A stretch of DNA of 50,282 nt from assembly GCF_001613165.1 (NCBI RefSeq), contig NZ_BDBV01000099.1, positions 1-50,282 of the forward strand, in the 5' to 3' direction. Both the position numbers and the translations under genes were made by a program. Below the pieces are notes generated by a model that was given only the letters and a program-made list of their open reading frames with translations, ran no database searches and was not told the origin of the DNA. Positions 25,869 to 33,825 of this stretch are shown here, one piece after another. How positions within the stretch are numbered: the stretch's first letter is position 1; every line of letters starts with the position of its first letter. The DNA is from Nocardia mexicana NBRC 108244 (GTDB taxonomy: Bacteria > Actinomycetota > Actinomycetes > Mycobacteriales > Mycobacteriaceae).

Positions 25869-26282
25869 TCATGCGGGCGAGAGCATCTCCTGAAGGATGC
25901 GCTGCAGCTCGGTGCGGTCCTGGGGGGTGATCCTCGCCAGCCTGCGGTCGTACTCCGCCGCGAGGGCTGCAAGTGCACGATTTCGTGCCTCTGTGCCTTC
26001 AGCGGTTAGTACGAGCCGGTGACGCCGCAGGTCCGCGTCGTCGATCTCGCGCCGGATGAACCCCTTGGCGACGAGGTTGCGGACGTAGACCGTCACGCTC
26101 GCTTTGGGGAGCAGCAGTGCCGTCGCGATCTCGGCCGGGTACGGCGATGCCTCGACCTCGGCCAGGACGAAGAACTCCTTCGTCTCCAACCCGAGCTCGG
26201 CCAGCTCCTCTGTGCAGGCATCCATCACGACTGCCAGCAGCCGCTGGTTCAGCGTCCACAGCTGCGCCCCGTCGACCGGCAT
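25869..26282 (-). CDS. MarR-family transcriptional regulator
   Basis: A 137-aa winged-helix regulator. The dimerisation helices flank LETKEFFVLAEVEASPYP, the recognition region is ALLLPKASVTVYVRNLVAKG, and the wing is FIRREIDDADLRRHRLVLT. I take the ATG at 26280-26282 because it has a good GGAGG site; starts at 26294 or 26375 are possible but less supported. It is divergent from the hydrolase inside the mobile cassette, and a GTACG/CGTAC palindrome between them is a likely operator. It probably represses the hydrolase and itself until a ligand binds. Confidence 0.88.
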   Translation of the reverse strand: MPVDGAQLWTLNQRLLAVVMDACTEELAELGLETKEFFVLAEVEASPYPAEIATALLLPKASVTVYVRNLVAKGFIRREIDDADLRRHRLVLTAEGTEARNRALAALAAEYDRRLARITPQDRTELQRILQEMLSPA

Positions 26283-26301
26283 GCGGTCCTCCATCCATGT
26301 G

Positions 26302-26315
26302 GTACGGTTTCGTAC
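26302..26315. promoter_or_regulatory. Candidate MarR operator
   Basis: GTACGGTTTCGTAC (5-bp arms, 4-nt spacer), with a further CGTAC-like copy at about 26327-26332 (TCGTAC). It lies 20 bp upstream of the marR start and 75 bp upstream of the hydrolase. Confidence 0.5.
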
Positions 26316-26389
26316 TAGTTCCAAATCGTACAAAATGCGGTCCTGTACTGGACTCCTATGGAACAACAATCTCACAAAGGAAGCCGGGT

Positions 26390-27304
26390 ATGATTCAGCA
26401 CCTCACGATCCCGCGCGGTCCCATCAACCTCGCCGCGGACCTCCACCTGCCCGACAACGCCGACAGCAGCGCACCGCTGCGCGCCGTCGTGCTCTCCACC
26501 CCGGGCAGCAGTGTGAAGGAGCAGATCGGCGCCAACTATGCGTCCCGTCTCGCCGCCCGCGGCATCGCGGTGCTCGTCTTCGATCCCGCTCATCAAGGGC
26601 AGAGCGGCGGCGAGCCACGCGACCTCGAAGACCCCTACCGCCGCGGTGAGGACATCTCCTACGCCATCGACGTGCTCACCATGACCCCCGGCATCGACCC
26701 ACAGCGCCTCGGCGTCCTCGGTATCTGCGCCGGTGGCGGCTACGCCGTGCACACCGCCCGCACGGACCACCGCATCAAGGCGGTCGGAACCGTAGTCCCC
26801 GGCAACATGGGCACCTCGTTCCGCAGCTTCCAGCCCGACGGCCCGGCCGCCGCACTCGACGCCCTCGCCGACGCGCGCATCGAAGAGGCCCGCTCCGGCG
26901 AACTCACCCGTGCGAACTGGCTGCCCGACACCCTGGAGGACGCCGCGGCAGCCGGTCTGACCGATATCGACACCACGCAGGCGATTACCTACTACCGCAC
27001 CGAGCGGGGCGGCAACGAGCACTCCACCAACCGCCGCCTCTCGCGCAGCGACTCCCTCCTACTGGGCTGCGACGCGTTCCACCTGGTCGACCAGCTCATG
27101 ACCCAGCCACTGCAGGTCATCCTCGCCGGACGCATCGGCAACACCGGCTCCTACGAGGCGGGCATGCAGCTGTGGAAGATGGCCCCCAACTCGGTCGACC
27201 TCATGGTGATCGAGGGCGTAGGCCATTACGAGATGTACGACGAACCCGAATACGTCGACGCCGCCGTCGAACGACTCACCAACTTCTACGTCAACAACCT
27301 GTAA
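26390..27304 (+). CDS. Alpha/beta hydrolase, dienelactone-hydrolase-like
   Basis: A 304-aa alpha/beta hydrolase. The nucleophile elbow is GICAGGGYA, with Cys in the nucleophile position as in dienelactone hydrolases. A downstream His lies in GVGHYEMYDEPEYV, and acidic residues precede it (VIEG; the Asp in VFDPAHQGQSGG belongs to the core fold). The ATG at 26390 has AAAGGAAG upstream. It is divergently paired with a MarR repressor inside an IS-ended cassette, an arrangement suggesting inducible detoxification or ester/lactone degradation. The substrate is not known. Confidence 0.87.
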   Translation: MIQHLTIPRGPINLAADLHLPDNADSSAPLRAVVLSTPGSSVKEQIGANYASRLAARGIAVLVFDPAHQGQSGGEPRDLEDPYRRGEDISYAIDVLTMTPGIDPQRLGVLGICAGGGYAVHTARTDHRIKAVGTVVPGNMGTSFRSFQPDGPAAALDALADARIEEARSGELTRANWLPDTLEDAAAAGLTDIDTTQAITYYRTERGGNEHSTNRRLSRSDSLLLGCDAFHLVDQLMTQPLQVILAGRIGNTGSYEAGMQLWKMAPNSVDLMVIEGVGHYEMYDEPEYVDAAVERLTNFYVNNL

Positions 27305-27314
27305 GGCATCTGAA

Positions 27315-27340
27315 CCGGCGAACCTATGCGGTCACAGCAC
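27315..27340. repeat. Right terminal inverted repeat of the cassette
   Basis: The complement begins GTGCTGTGACCG at 27340 and runs inward to CCGG at 27315. It lies 10 bp after the hydrolase stop and is followed by the flanking TA at 27341-27342. Confidence 0.82.
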
Positions 27341-27349
27341 TAGCTCCCG

Positions 27350-27931
27350 TCAGCGGCGCGGGGTCCGGGCGCGCACATGGATGCGCTCGCCGTGCTTGCC
27401 GAAGAGGCTGAGGACCTCGACGTCGCCGCGCCCGGCCGCGCCGAACCAATGCGGGACCTGGCAGTCGAATTCGGCCGCCTCGCCGGCGGACATCACGAAG
27501 TCGTGGTCGGCGAGCCGGACGCGCAGCCGCCCGCGGAGCACGTACAGCCATTCGTAGCCCTCGTGGGTCCGTAGGTACGGCTCCTCGTCGTGTGCGGGAA
27601 TCGTCATCTTGTAGGCGCGCGGGTCGCCGCTGTGGCGCGACAGCGGGATCAGGACGCGGCCGTCCTTGCTGGTGGGGTGCTGCGGTACCCGGGGATCGAC
27701 GATGCGGGGCGCGGTGACGATCTCGTCGAGCGGGATGCCCAGGGCCGCGGTGATCGGCAGCAGGAGTTCCAGGCTCGGCTTGCGCTGTCCCGACTCCAGC
27801 CGGGACAGGGTGCTCGTCGAGATGCCGGTGACCCGGGTGATCTCGGCAAGGCTGACGCCCTTCTTCTCCCGGGCACGCCGCAATCTGGGTGCGATCTGCT
27901 CGATAGCGGCGCCCACGCTCGGCTCGTCCAT
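27350..27931 (-). CDS. XRE-family regulator with C-terminal cupin domain
   Basis: A 193-aa two-domain regulator. The N-terminal helix-turn-helix is RLRRAREKKGVSLAEITRVT followed by GISTSTLSRLESGQRKPSLE, and a linker leads to a cupin barrel (PYLRTHEGYEWLYVLRGRLR, then AGEAAEFDCQVPHWFGA). Such proteins sense a small ligand through the cupin. I use the ATG at 27929-27931; a TTG four codons upstream is possible. The divergent Cmx-like efflux gene starts 90 bp away and is a likely target. Its 3' end is convergent with the toroid-protein gene, separated by the inserted cassette. Confidence 0.87.
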   Translation of the reverse strand: MDEPSVGAAIEQIAPRLRRAREKKGVSLAEITRVTGISTSTLSRLESGQRKPSLELLLPITAALGIPLDEIVTAPRIVDPRVPQHPTSKDGRVLIPLSRHSGDPRAYKMTIPAHDEEPYLRTHEGYEWLYVLRGRLRVRLADHDFVMSAGEAAEFDCQVPHWFGAAGRGDVEVLSLFGKHGERIHVRARTPRR

Positions 27932-28021
27932 GCGGCCAGTCAACCAATGCGTCCCGGAATCGGCAACAGTGTTTGTCGATTCCGGGCCGATCCTCCGATG
28001 CTCGTAGCGGAGGTGATCCGA

Positions 28022-29233
28022 ATGAATACCACAACGGATACAACGAGAAATGCCCGCGCACAGCGGTTTCGGGGAGGTCGGCCGGACCGGCTACCGGCCG
28101 GGGTCTACCTGCTGGGCTTCAGCCTGTTCGCGATGGGCAGCGCCGAGTTCCTGCTGGCCGGAGTCTTGCCGGAGGTCGCCGCCGACCTCGACGTCACGCT
28201 CTCCTCGGCCGGGATGCTCATCACCGCGTTCGCGCTGGGCGTCGTATTCGGCGGACCGCCCTTCGCTGTCCTCAGCCTGCGCTGGCCGCGCCGCACCGCC
28301 CTGGTCGCCACCCAGGCCGTCTTCGCCGCCGCCGTCGCCGTCGGTCTGCTGGGCAACTACCAGGTGCTGCTGGCCAGCAGGGTCGTCGCTGGATTGGCCT
28401 ACGCCGGATTCTTCGCCGTCGCCTCGGTCACCGCGATCGGCCTGGTCACCCCCGACCGCAACGCCCGCGCGTCCGGCGTGGTGGTCAGCGGCCTCAGCGT
28501 GGCCATGATCGCCGGTGGCCCCGCGGGAACCCTGCTGAGTCACTTCACGGAGTGGCGGGGCGGATTCTGGGCCGTCGTACTCCTGACGTTCGCCGGTATC
28601 GTCGGCTGCGTACTCGGGCTTCCTTCGGCCACAACGAATTCCGGGCCCGTAGCAGGCGTCGCGAGAGAGGTCGCGACGATGCGCAGGCCGATGCTCTGGA
28701 TCATCTACGCGATCGTCATCGCCTCCACCGCGGCGTACATGATCACGTTCAACTATCTGGCGGCCATGCTCGCCGACCTCACCGGGGTGTCCGAGGTCTG
28801 GATCCCGGCGGTCCTCGCACTGTTCGGGATCGGCGCCTTCCTCGGCCTCTCCATCGGCGGCCGGATCTCCGACCGACGCCCCCACTTCGCCCTGCTCACG
28901 GGCGCACTGTCCATCGCGGCACTGTCCCTCGTACTGGCGATCGCGATCGAGCAGGTCTGGATCGTCATCCCCGCGGTATTCCTGCTCGGAATCGCCGCCT
29001 TCGTCCTCAACCCGGCCCTCTACGCCCGCGTCTTCGCCATAGCCGCCGACGCCCCCACCCTCGCGGGCGCAACCACCGTGTCAGCCTTCCAACTGGGCAT
29101 CAGCCTCACCCCGGTACTGGCGGCCGCCACCCTGACCTCCGGTGCCGCACTTACCTCGGTATGCCTGATCGGGGCCGCCCTAGCCGCGGCCACCGTCCCA
29201 CTGATCCTCCTCGACCGAAGGTCACGGGGCTGA
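28022..29233 (+). CDS. MFS drug efflux transporter (DHA1, Cmx/CmrA-like)
   Basis: A 403-aa integral membrane protein with about 12 hydrophobic segments. The first helix region LLGFSLFAMGSAEFLLAGVL resembles Cmx/CmrA chloramphenicol exporters of actinobacteria, and the loop 2-3 motif SLRWPRR is present. The start is the ATG at 28022; the region upstream to 27590 is antisense to the XRE gene and is not coding. A proton-driven export function is expected, with chloramphenicol only one possible substrate. It is divergent from the XRE-cupin regulator. Confidence 0.87.
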   Translation: MNTTTDTTRNARAQRFRGGRPDRLPAGVYLLGFSLFAMGSAEFLLAGVLPEVAADLDVTLSSAGMLITAFALGVVFGGPPFAVLSLRWPRRTALVATQAVFAAAVAVGLLGNYQVLLASRVVAGLAYAGFFAVASVTAIGLVTPDRNARASGVVVSGLSVAMIAGGPAGTLLSHFTEWRGGFWAVVLLTFAGIVGCVLGLPSATTNSGPVAGVAREVATMRRPMLWIIYAIVIASTAAYMITFNYLAAMLADLTGVSEVWIPAVLALFGIGAFLGLSIGGRISDRRPHFALLTGALSIAALSLVLAIAIEQVWIVIPAVFLLGIAAFVLNPALYARVFAIAADAPTLAGATTVSAFQLGISLTPVLAAATLTSGAALTSVCLIGAALAAATVPLILLDRRSRG

Positions 29234-29428
29234 CAACCACTCCCACCATTGCGTCGCGTACTCCCACCCATTCACACGCCCACTCCCAACCATTCACACG
29301 CCTACCCCGTCATCCACGTGCCAACCCACGTCATTCCGGCGCTATCCGGGTGATCCCCATGGCCTCCTGCGTGCGGAATTGTCGATCGACAACTCCAGCA
29401 TCGTTCGGTGATTGCCATGTCCCGCAGG

Positions 29429-29734
29429 TCAATACGCGCGGCCTGAGTCCGGCCGGAGGCGCCGGGCGTCCACGAGGGCCTGGTAAGCCGCACGTTTACG
29501 CGGGCAGTCCTCGCGGCGGCAGGTCCGGTGCTGCTGCATCGCGCGATGGGCCTGCGGCACCGTGAACCCCCGCCCCGGCGCGGCGTGCGTGTACGCCAGA
29601 GACTCGACGGTATGAGGGGGAGCCTCGCCTTCGTCGCTGTTGCCGTCGAGTCCGGTGCGCAGCAGGACCCCGGCAATGCCGCAGAAGATCGCCACGAGCA
29701 CCACGATCATCGACCACCCCGCTGCGGTGCTCAC
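29429..29734 (-). CDS. Small single-pass membrane protein with Cys/Arg-rich C-terminal motif
   Basis: A 101-aa protein. One N-terminal transmembrane helix (about residues 9-25, MIVVLVAIFCGIAGVLL) is followed by a hydrophilic tail containing QQHRTCRREDCPRKRAAY. That motif, with two Cys, is recurrent in nocardial orphan proteins as far as I recall. The GTG start at 29734 overlaps the stop of the upstream gene as GTGA, so the two are coupled. The function is unknown. Confidence 0.7.
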   Translation of the reverse strand: MSTAAGWSMIVVLVAIFCGIAGVLLRTGLDGNSDEGEAPPHTVESLAYTHAAPGRGFTVPQAHRAMQQHRTCRREDCPRKRAAYQALVDARRLRPDSGRAY

Positions 29735-30042
29735 GACTGCCCCATCTGACAGGGAAATGTCGTCCAGCGAGCGAAACTCATTCGAGGAGTGGCAGTTTCG
29801 ACGTCGACAATGCACATCAGCGCGTGCAACTGGATGGCGTCCAGATGGCCGGGTGACGGTGTGATCACGGCGTCGACGTCCGCCGCTCGTACCTGGTCGA
29901 CCAGTGGGAGCGTGGACGGGCCGGGCCAGTACAGCGCATAGCCGAGCCGCCGCGCGAGCTGGCGGACCCGGGCGTTCTCCCACTCGCCCCACGGACTGAC
30001 GTCGGTGTCGACCCACGCGAACGCTGTCGGATTCGCTCTCAT
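29731..30042 (-). CDS. Small conserved protein of unknown function, paired with a membrane protein
   Basis: A 103-aa protein beginning MRANPTAFAWVDTDVSPWGE. It carries RRLGYALYWPGPSTLPLVDQ, then DVDAVITPSPGHLDAIQLHA, then CIVDVET and a terminal MSFARW-type sequence. The alpha/beta pattern, with a putative DxVI strand, is reminiscent of the resolvase N-terminal fold but lacks a catalytic Ser I can place. It is divergent from a TPR-type XRE regulator (193-bp gap) and translationally coupled to the membrane protein. Confidence 0.68.
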   Translation of the reverse strand: MRANPTAFAWVDTDVSPWGEWENARVRQLARRLGYALYWPGPSTLPLVDQVRAADVDAVITPSPGHLDAIQLHALMCIVDVETATPRMSFARWTTFPCQMGQS

Positions 30043-30235
30043 CGCCTACTGCCTCCGCCTCGTTGTTGGGAGGCACCCGCCGCCGGAGTCGGAATCGGGG
30101 AGTCAATTACGACTCGGCGGTGGGGCCGAATCTGACGCTAAGAGCGGGTCTCGATTCGACCAGGTACATTCCGTACCCCTTACCGAGTGGTTACGCTTCA
30201 AGATTGACGGGGCAGTCTGGCGGAAGGCATACACC

Positions 30236-31459
30236 GTGGACGGCGGAGAGGGCCTGGCGATCGGCCAACGAATCAAGCTGCACCGTGAGCGCGCGGGGAT
30301 GTCACGGCCCGTGCTCGCGGGACTGATCGGGAGATCTACCGAGTGGTTGAAGGCCGTCGAGAACGGCAGGCTGCAGACCCCGAAGCTGCCGCTGCTGCTG
30401 CGAATCGCACAAGCTCTGGAACTGGAGGACTTGGCCCAATTGACCGGTAACGGCCATGCGGTGCCGGTCGCGGTATTCGCGGGCGAACGCCACGCGGCTC
30501 TGGCGGAGGTGCAGGCCGCACTGACCGGCGCCCATTTCAACGCGCCGAGTCGCGCACCGAAAGTGCAACACCTCGCGGAGCGGCTGAGGGCTGCGTGGCA
30601 GGTACGGCATTCGAGCCCGGACCATCGCACTCAACTCGGAACACTGTTGCCCGGGCTCATTCGGGACGCGCAGAACGCGGCGCGTATACAGGGTGACGAC
30701 CGCCGGGCTGCGAGGCGGATCCTTGCGGGCGTCTATCAACTAGCCGACTTCTATGTCGCGTATCAGCCAGCGCCGGAACTGGTCTGGATGGTTGCCGATC
30801 GGGGCCTGAGCGAGGGCTACGAGACCGACGACCCCTACGTGATCGCGTGCAGCGCCTGGGCGATGGTACAAGCGCTCCGGGATTCCGGGCGCTGGGACGA
30901 GGCGATCAATCTCGCCCAAGAATCGACGAAACGCCTTGCCCCATATGTCGATCGGGACAGCACCTCCGACGATTGGCGCGGAATCGCGGGTGCGTTGGAT
31001 GCGGAGATTGCGTACGTGCACGCGCGGCGCGGCAGGCACGGTGAGGCATGGCGTTACTGGGAGCGCGCAGACCGGATCGCGCAGAAGCTCGGCCCGGCAT
31101 ACCGACATGTACAGACGTCGTTCTCGATACCTGTGATGGGTGCGCACGCGGTGACGTTGGGTGTCGAGCTGCGCCGACCCGGTGAGGCATTGCACGCGGC
31201 GCAGGCATTCGATGCAGACCAGATCACCTCGGTACCGCGCCGCGCCCGACATTTCATCGAAGTGGCTCGCGCGCACGGTGTGCGTGGTGAGTCGACCGCG
31301 GCGTTCGCACTGCTGTCGAAATCGGAACAGACTGCGCCCGAAACGATCAGATACAACGGATTCGCACGAGATATGCTGCTCGGCTTGCTGAAATCGCCAC
31401 CGTCCGGGATGCGGACGGATGTGCGCGAGCTGAGTCGCCGTATCGGATTAGCCGCATAG
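30236..31459 (+). CDS. XRE-family regulator with TPR-like sensor domain
   Basis: A 407-aa protein. The N-terminal helix-turn-helix is IGQRIKLHRERAGMSRPVLA followed by GLIGRSTEWLKAVENGRLQT. The remaining 330 residues are helical repeats of TPR type (ACSAWAMVQALRDSGRWDEA, later AYVHARRGRHGEAWRYWERA), as in actinobacterial quorum- or peptide-sensing regulators. The GTG at 30236 has GGAAGG eight bases upstream; the frame extending back to 30005 lies in the divergent promoter. It probably controls the two small leftward genes. Confidence 0.85.
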   Translation: MDGGEGLAIGQRIKLHRERAGMSRPVLAGLIGRSTEWLKAVENGRLQTPKLPLLLRIAQALELEDLAQLTGNGHAVPVAVFAGERHAALAEVQAALTGAHFNAPSRAPKVQHLAERLRAAWQVRHSSPDHRTQLGTLLPGLIRDAQNAARIQGDDRRAARRILAGVYQLADFYVAYQPAPELVWMVADRGLSEGYETDDPYVIACSAWAMVQALRDSGRWDEAINLAQESTKRLAPYVDRDSTSDDWRGIAGALDAEIAYVHARRGRHGEAWRYWERADRIAQKLGPAYRHVQTSFSIPVMGAHAVTLGVELRRPGEALHAAQAFDADQITSVPRRARHFIEVARAHGVRGESTAAFALLSKSEQTAPETIRYNGFARDMLLGLLKSPPSGMRTDVRELSRRIGLAA

Positions 31460-31639
31460 GCAGAGCTTGCCGCAGGACTAAACCCGACCGCCGCATCCCG
31501 CGCGCAGCATCGCTCCATCGCAAACGCGGTACAACCCGATGGTTCACGAGACGGTGCGAGCCCTCGCACGCACCGAGGCGCGCAGCGACAACTGTGCACG
31601 GATTCGCAGTGTGGTGCGGGATCACCAACAATCTGTAGC

Positions 31640-31978
31640 TCAGCCTGCTGCGGGAAGCCCTTTCGCGGCAGCAGGTGTCAGGAACTCGACCCGCACAGCC
31701 GATGTGAAGTCGGCACGCTTGGAGAGGAAGTGCTTCGTGTGCGGTTGCCGCTCGTGCTCCTCGAACGCCTCCCGATCCCGGTACACCTCATAGAAAATCC
31801 GCGACAGCGGCTCACCCTCCACTGTGTGCGTCGAGTAGACGAGAGTCCCGGGCTCGTGTTCCGTGATACCCCTGACGGTCTCGGCAACCAGACGATCGAA
31901 CGCCGCAGCCTTCTCGCTGTCCTGCAGGTCGAACTTCACAACAAGCGCGTACAACGAATTCTCTGACACCAGAGTCAC
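31640..31978 (-). CDS. Antibiotic biosynthesis monooxygenase (ABM)-domain protein, quinol monooxygenase-like
   Basis: A 112-aa dimeric alpha+beta-barrel type protein. The pattern ALVVKFDLQDSEKAAAFDRL, EPGTLVYSTHT, then FYEVYRDREAFEEHERQPHT is typical of YgiN/ABM proteins. These act without cofactor on quinols or serve as small-molecule-binding proteins. The GTG start at 31978 has no clear ribosome-binding site. Its neighbours (regulator to the left, methyltransferase to the right) do not define a pathway. Confidence 0.8.
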   Translation of the reverse strand: MTLVSENSLYALVVKFDLQDSEKAAAFDRLVAETVRGITEHEPGTLVYSTHTVEGEPLSRIFYEVYRDREAFEEHERQPHTKHFLSKRADFTSAVRVEFLTPAAAKGLPAAG

Positions 31979-32101
31979 CGTACCGGGGGCGTCGCCCTAC
32001 GACGATCGAATCGTCGGCGGGCACCCGTTCATGAATAGCTTGGTCGGCATCCACTGTGACCAAGGTGCCGATTTCGGCAAGTGTGCTAGGGCCGTAGAGG
32101 A

Positions 32102-32770
32102 CTACACCTGCCCGCCGCACCCCGCATCGCGCTCCAGGATGCGCATCGATCCGACCACCGCCACCTCTCGGAAGTTCCCGCTGTCCAAGGCTTTTCGGTA
32201 GATGTGGTACGGGGCTTGGCCGCCGTCGCGAGGGTCGGGGAAGACGTCGTGGATGACGAGGGCGCCGCCTGCGGCAACCCAGTGAGCCCAGTTGTCGTAG
32301 TCGCGCTGGGCGGCTTCCTCGGTGTGGCCGCCGTCGATGAACAGCAGGCGGATCGGCGTGCGCCACATGCGCGCGACCGTGGCGGAGGCGCCGACGACGC
32401 CGACGACCGTGTCGGTGAGACCGGCGCGCACGATCGACCGCCGGAATGCGGCGACGGTGTCGAATCGCCCGGTCGCCGGGTCGACCAGGGAGCTGTCGTG
32501 GTACTCCCAGCCCGGCTGGTGTTCCTCCGAGCCGTGGTGGTGGTCGATGGTGTACACCGTCGCCCCGGTTTCGCGGGCCGCCGCGCCGAGGTAGATCGCC
32601 GACTTGCCGCAATAGGTACCGATTTCGACGACTGTGCCGTCGCCCGCGTATCGCCGCACCGCGTCGTGCAATGCCCGCCCCTCCTCGCCCGGCATGAAGC
32701 CGGTAGTTTGCTCGGCGAGGTCGAACAATTCCTGGGCAGCAACGGGAGTCGCCGAATCGGCACGGGTCAT
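32102..32770 (-). CDS. Class I SAM-dependent methyltransferase (Methyltransf_24-like)
   Basis: A 222-aa methyltransferase. Motif I is VVEIGTYCGKSAIYLG, the acidic post-strand-2 residue lies in VYTIDHHHGSEEH, and the metal/substrate region is RLLFIDGGHTEEAAQRDYDN followed by GALVIHDVFPD. The pattern resembles the macrocin O-methyltransferase/TylF-like and Methyltransf_24 groups. The ATG at 32768-32770 was chosen over an upstream one at 32857 that overlaps the TetR operator. It is divergent from the TetR gene, and the shared operator lies about 85-100 bp upstream, so it may belong to that regulon. Confidence 0.83.
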   Translation of the reverse strand: MTRADSATPVAAQELFDLAEQTTGFMPGEEGRALHDAVRRYAGDGTVVEIGTYCGKSAIYLGAAARETGATVYTIDHHHGSEEHQPGWEYHDSSLVDPATGRFDTVAAFRRSIVRAGLTDTVVGVVGASATVARMWRTPIRLLFIDGGHTEEAAQRDYDNWAHWVAAGGALVIHDVFPDPRDGGQAPYHIYRKALDSGNFREVAVVGSMRILERDAGCGGQV

Positions 32771-32856
32771 GGGAGACGGACCTTTCTGTCGGCACAGGGC
32801 ACACGGCCGGTGTCGCGGGCGGAGCGAGTTGCCCGTAAGAGGTGTCCAGTGTAGCA

Positions 32857-32870
32857 TCCAGACACGTGTC
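32857..32870. promoter_or_regulatory. Palindromic operator 3, at the TetR gene's own start
   Basis: TCCAGACACGTGTC contains a perfect GACACGTGTC palindrome and overlaps or abuts the TetR start codon. A half-site GGTGTCCAG lies at 32841-32849. The placement suggests autoregulation, and control of the divergent methyltransferase. Confidence 0.75.
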
Positions 32871-33444
32871 CGATCCCTTGCCCGTCAGCATGGAGGCGAC
32901 CCGGCGCCGCCTCACCGAGAAGCAGGCCGACACCGTCGACCGGCTCACTCGGGCCGCGCTCGAGGTGCTGTCCCGCGAGGGTTTCGCGGGGCTGACGGTC
33001 CGCATGGTCGCCGCGGCCGCCGGGGTCGGCACAGCCACCGCGTACACGTACTTCTCCTCCAAGGAACACCTTGTGGCGGAGGTCTTCTGGCGCCGCCTGG
33101 CCGCGACGCCGCCGCCCGCGGACGAGGATTCCGGCACCACCGCCCGGGTCGTCGCGGTGCAGCGTCAGATCGCCATGCTGGTCGCCGACGAGCCCGCGCT
33201 CGCAGGCGCGGTGACCAGCGCGCTGCTGGGCACCGACCCGGACGTGGCGCACCTACGGGTGCGCATCGGGTCCGAGATCCGCAAGCGCCTGGTCACGGCC
33301 CTCGGCGACGACGCCGATCCGGAAGTCGTGGAAACGCTCGAGCTGCTCTACGCGGGCGCCTTGGTCCGCGCGGGCATGGGCTACGCCTCCTACGCCGAGA
33401 TAGCCGACCGCCTCGAAAAGTCCACTCTCCGAGTGCTGGAGTAG
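32866..33444 (+). CDS. TetR-family regulator (Rv0767c-like), probable regulator of the CYP51/CYP123 genes
   Basis: A 192-aa TetR protein. The N-terminal helix-turn-helix is AALEVLSREGFAGLTVRMVA followed by AAAGVGTATAYTYFSSKEHL, and the ligand-binding helical domain follows. Possible starts are the GTG at 32866 (used here) and the ATG at 32890; neither has a good ribosome-binding site, and the operator sits on the GTG, so the message may be leaderless. In mycobacteria a TetR-like gene (Rv0767c) lies between CYP123 and aldA; here it sits beside cyp51. The same operator motif lies at all three loci. Confidence 0.85.
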   Translation: MSDPLPVSMEATRRRLTEKQADTVDRLTRAALEVLSREGFAGLTVRMVAAAAGVGTATAYTYFSSKEHLVAEVFWRRLAATPPPADEDSGTTARVVAVQRQIAMLVADEPALAGAVTSALLGTDPDVAHLRVRIGSEIRKRLVTALGDDADPEVVETLELLYAGALVRAGMGYASYAEIADRLEKSTLRVLE

Positions 33445-33798
33445 TCGACTGCGCTCCCGGCCAAAAGCATGCCGGGCAAAGGCAATGGCTGAGCATGCCG
33501 GGGAAATAGGGCGTTACTCCTTTACTCGAAGCCCGTCGGAGACCGGGGCACTGCACCCGACCCGAGACCCGCTGGAGCACAGAGCACTGCGCCTGACCGA
33601 GACCCGTAGGAGTACAGAGCGCTGCGCCTGACCCGAGACCCCCGTTCGAGTTCAGGGCACTGCTTCCGACTCGAGGCCCGCTGGAGTACAGGGCGCACCA
33701 AACCCGAGACCCACTGAAGAACGGGGCACTGCTCCTGACTCGAGGCCGCTGGAGGACGGGGGCGTTGCTCCTTGCTCAATTCCCGCTGGAGACGTCGA
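33427..33798. repeat. About 36-bp degenerate tandem repeat array downstream of the TetR gene
   Basis: Fills the 438-bp gap between the TetR gene and cyp51. About eight imperfect units with core CGAGACCCGCTGGAGTACAG and GGCACTGCTCCT run from about 33512 to 33796. The last codons of the TetR gene (CGA GTG CTG GAG TAG, then CTGCGCTCC) resemble the unit, so the array seems seeded at the gene's 3' end. Open frames here are repeat translations, not genes. Confidence 0.75.
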
Positions 33799-33825
33799 AT
33801 ACCTTGCCGCGAACTCGCTTCCGTA

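Larger units (their letters stand above)
25706..27340. mobile_element. Mobile insertion cassette with IS630-type ends carrying marR and an alpha/beta hydrolase
   Basis: The 1635-bp segment is bounded by 26-bp inverted repeats (22 of 26 bases identical), each beginning GTGCT(C/G)TGACCG, and flanked by TA on both sides (25704-25705 and 27341-27342), as for IS630/Tc1-type insertions. Just inside the left end, a truncated reading frame matches the start of IS630-type transposases. No complete transposase is present; the interior holds a divergent marR/hydrolase pair. Removing the element with one TA would leave the toroid gene's TAG stop only 7 bp from the convergent XRE gene's stop. Confidence 0.8.

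Noticed and set aside
33427..33798. Tandem arrays considered as CRISPR
   Set aside because: Units are contiguous and degenerate with no spacers of regular length, and no cas genes are present. The same holds for the arrays at 8608, 35280, 43173, 48355 and 50020.
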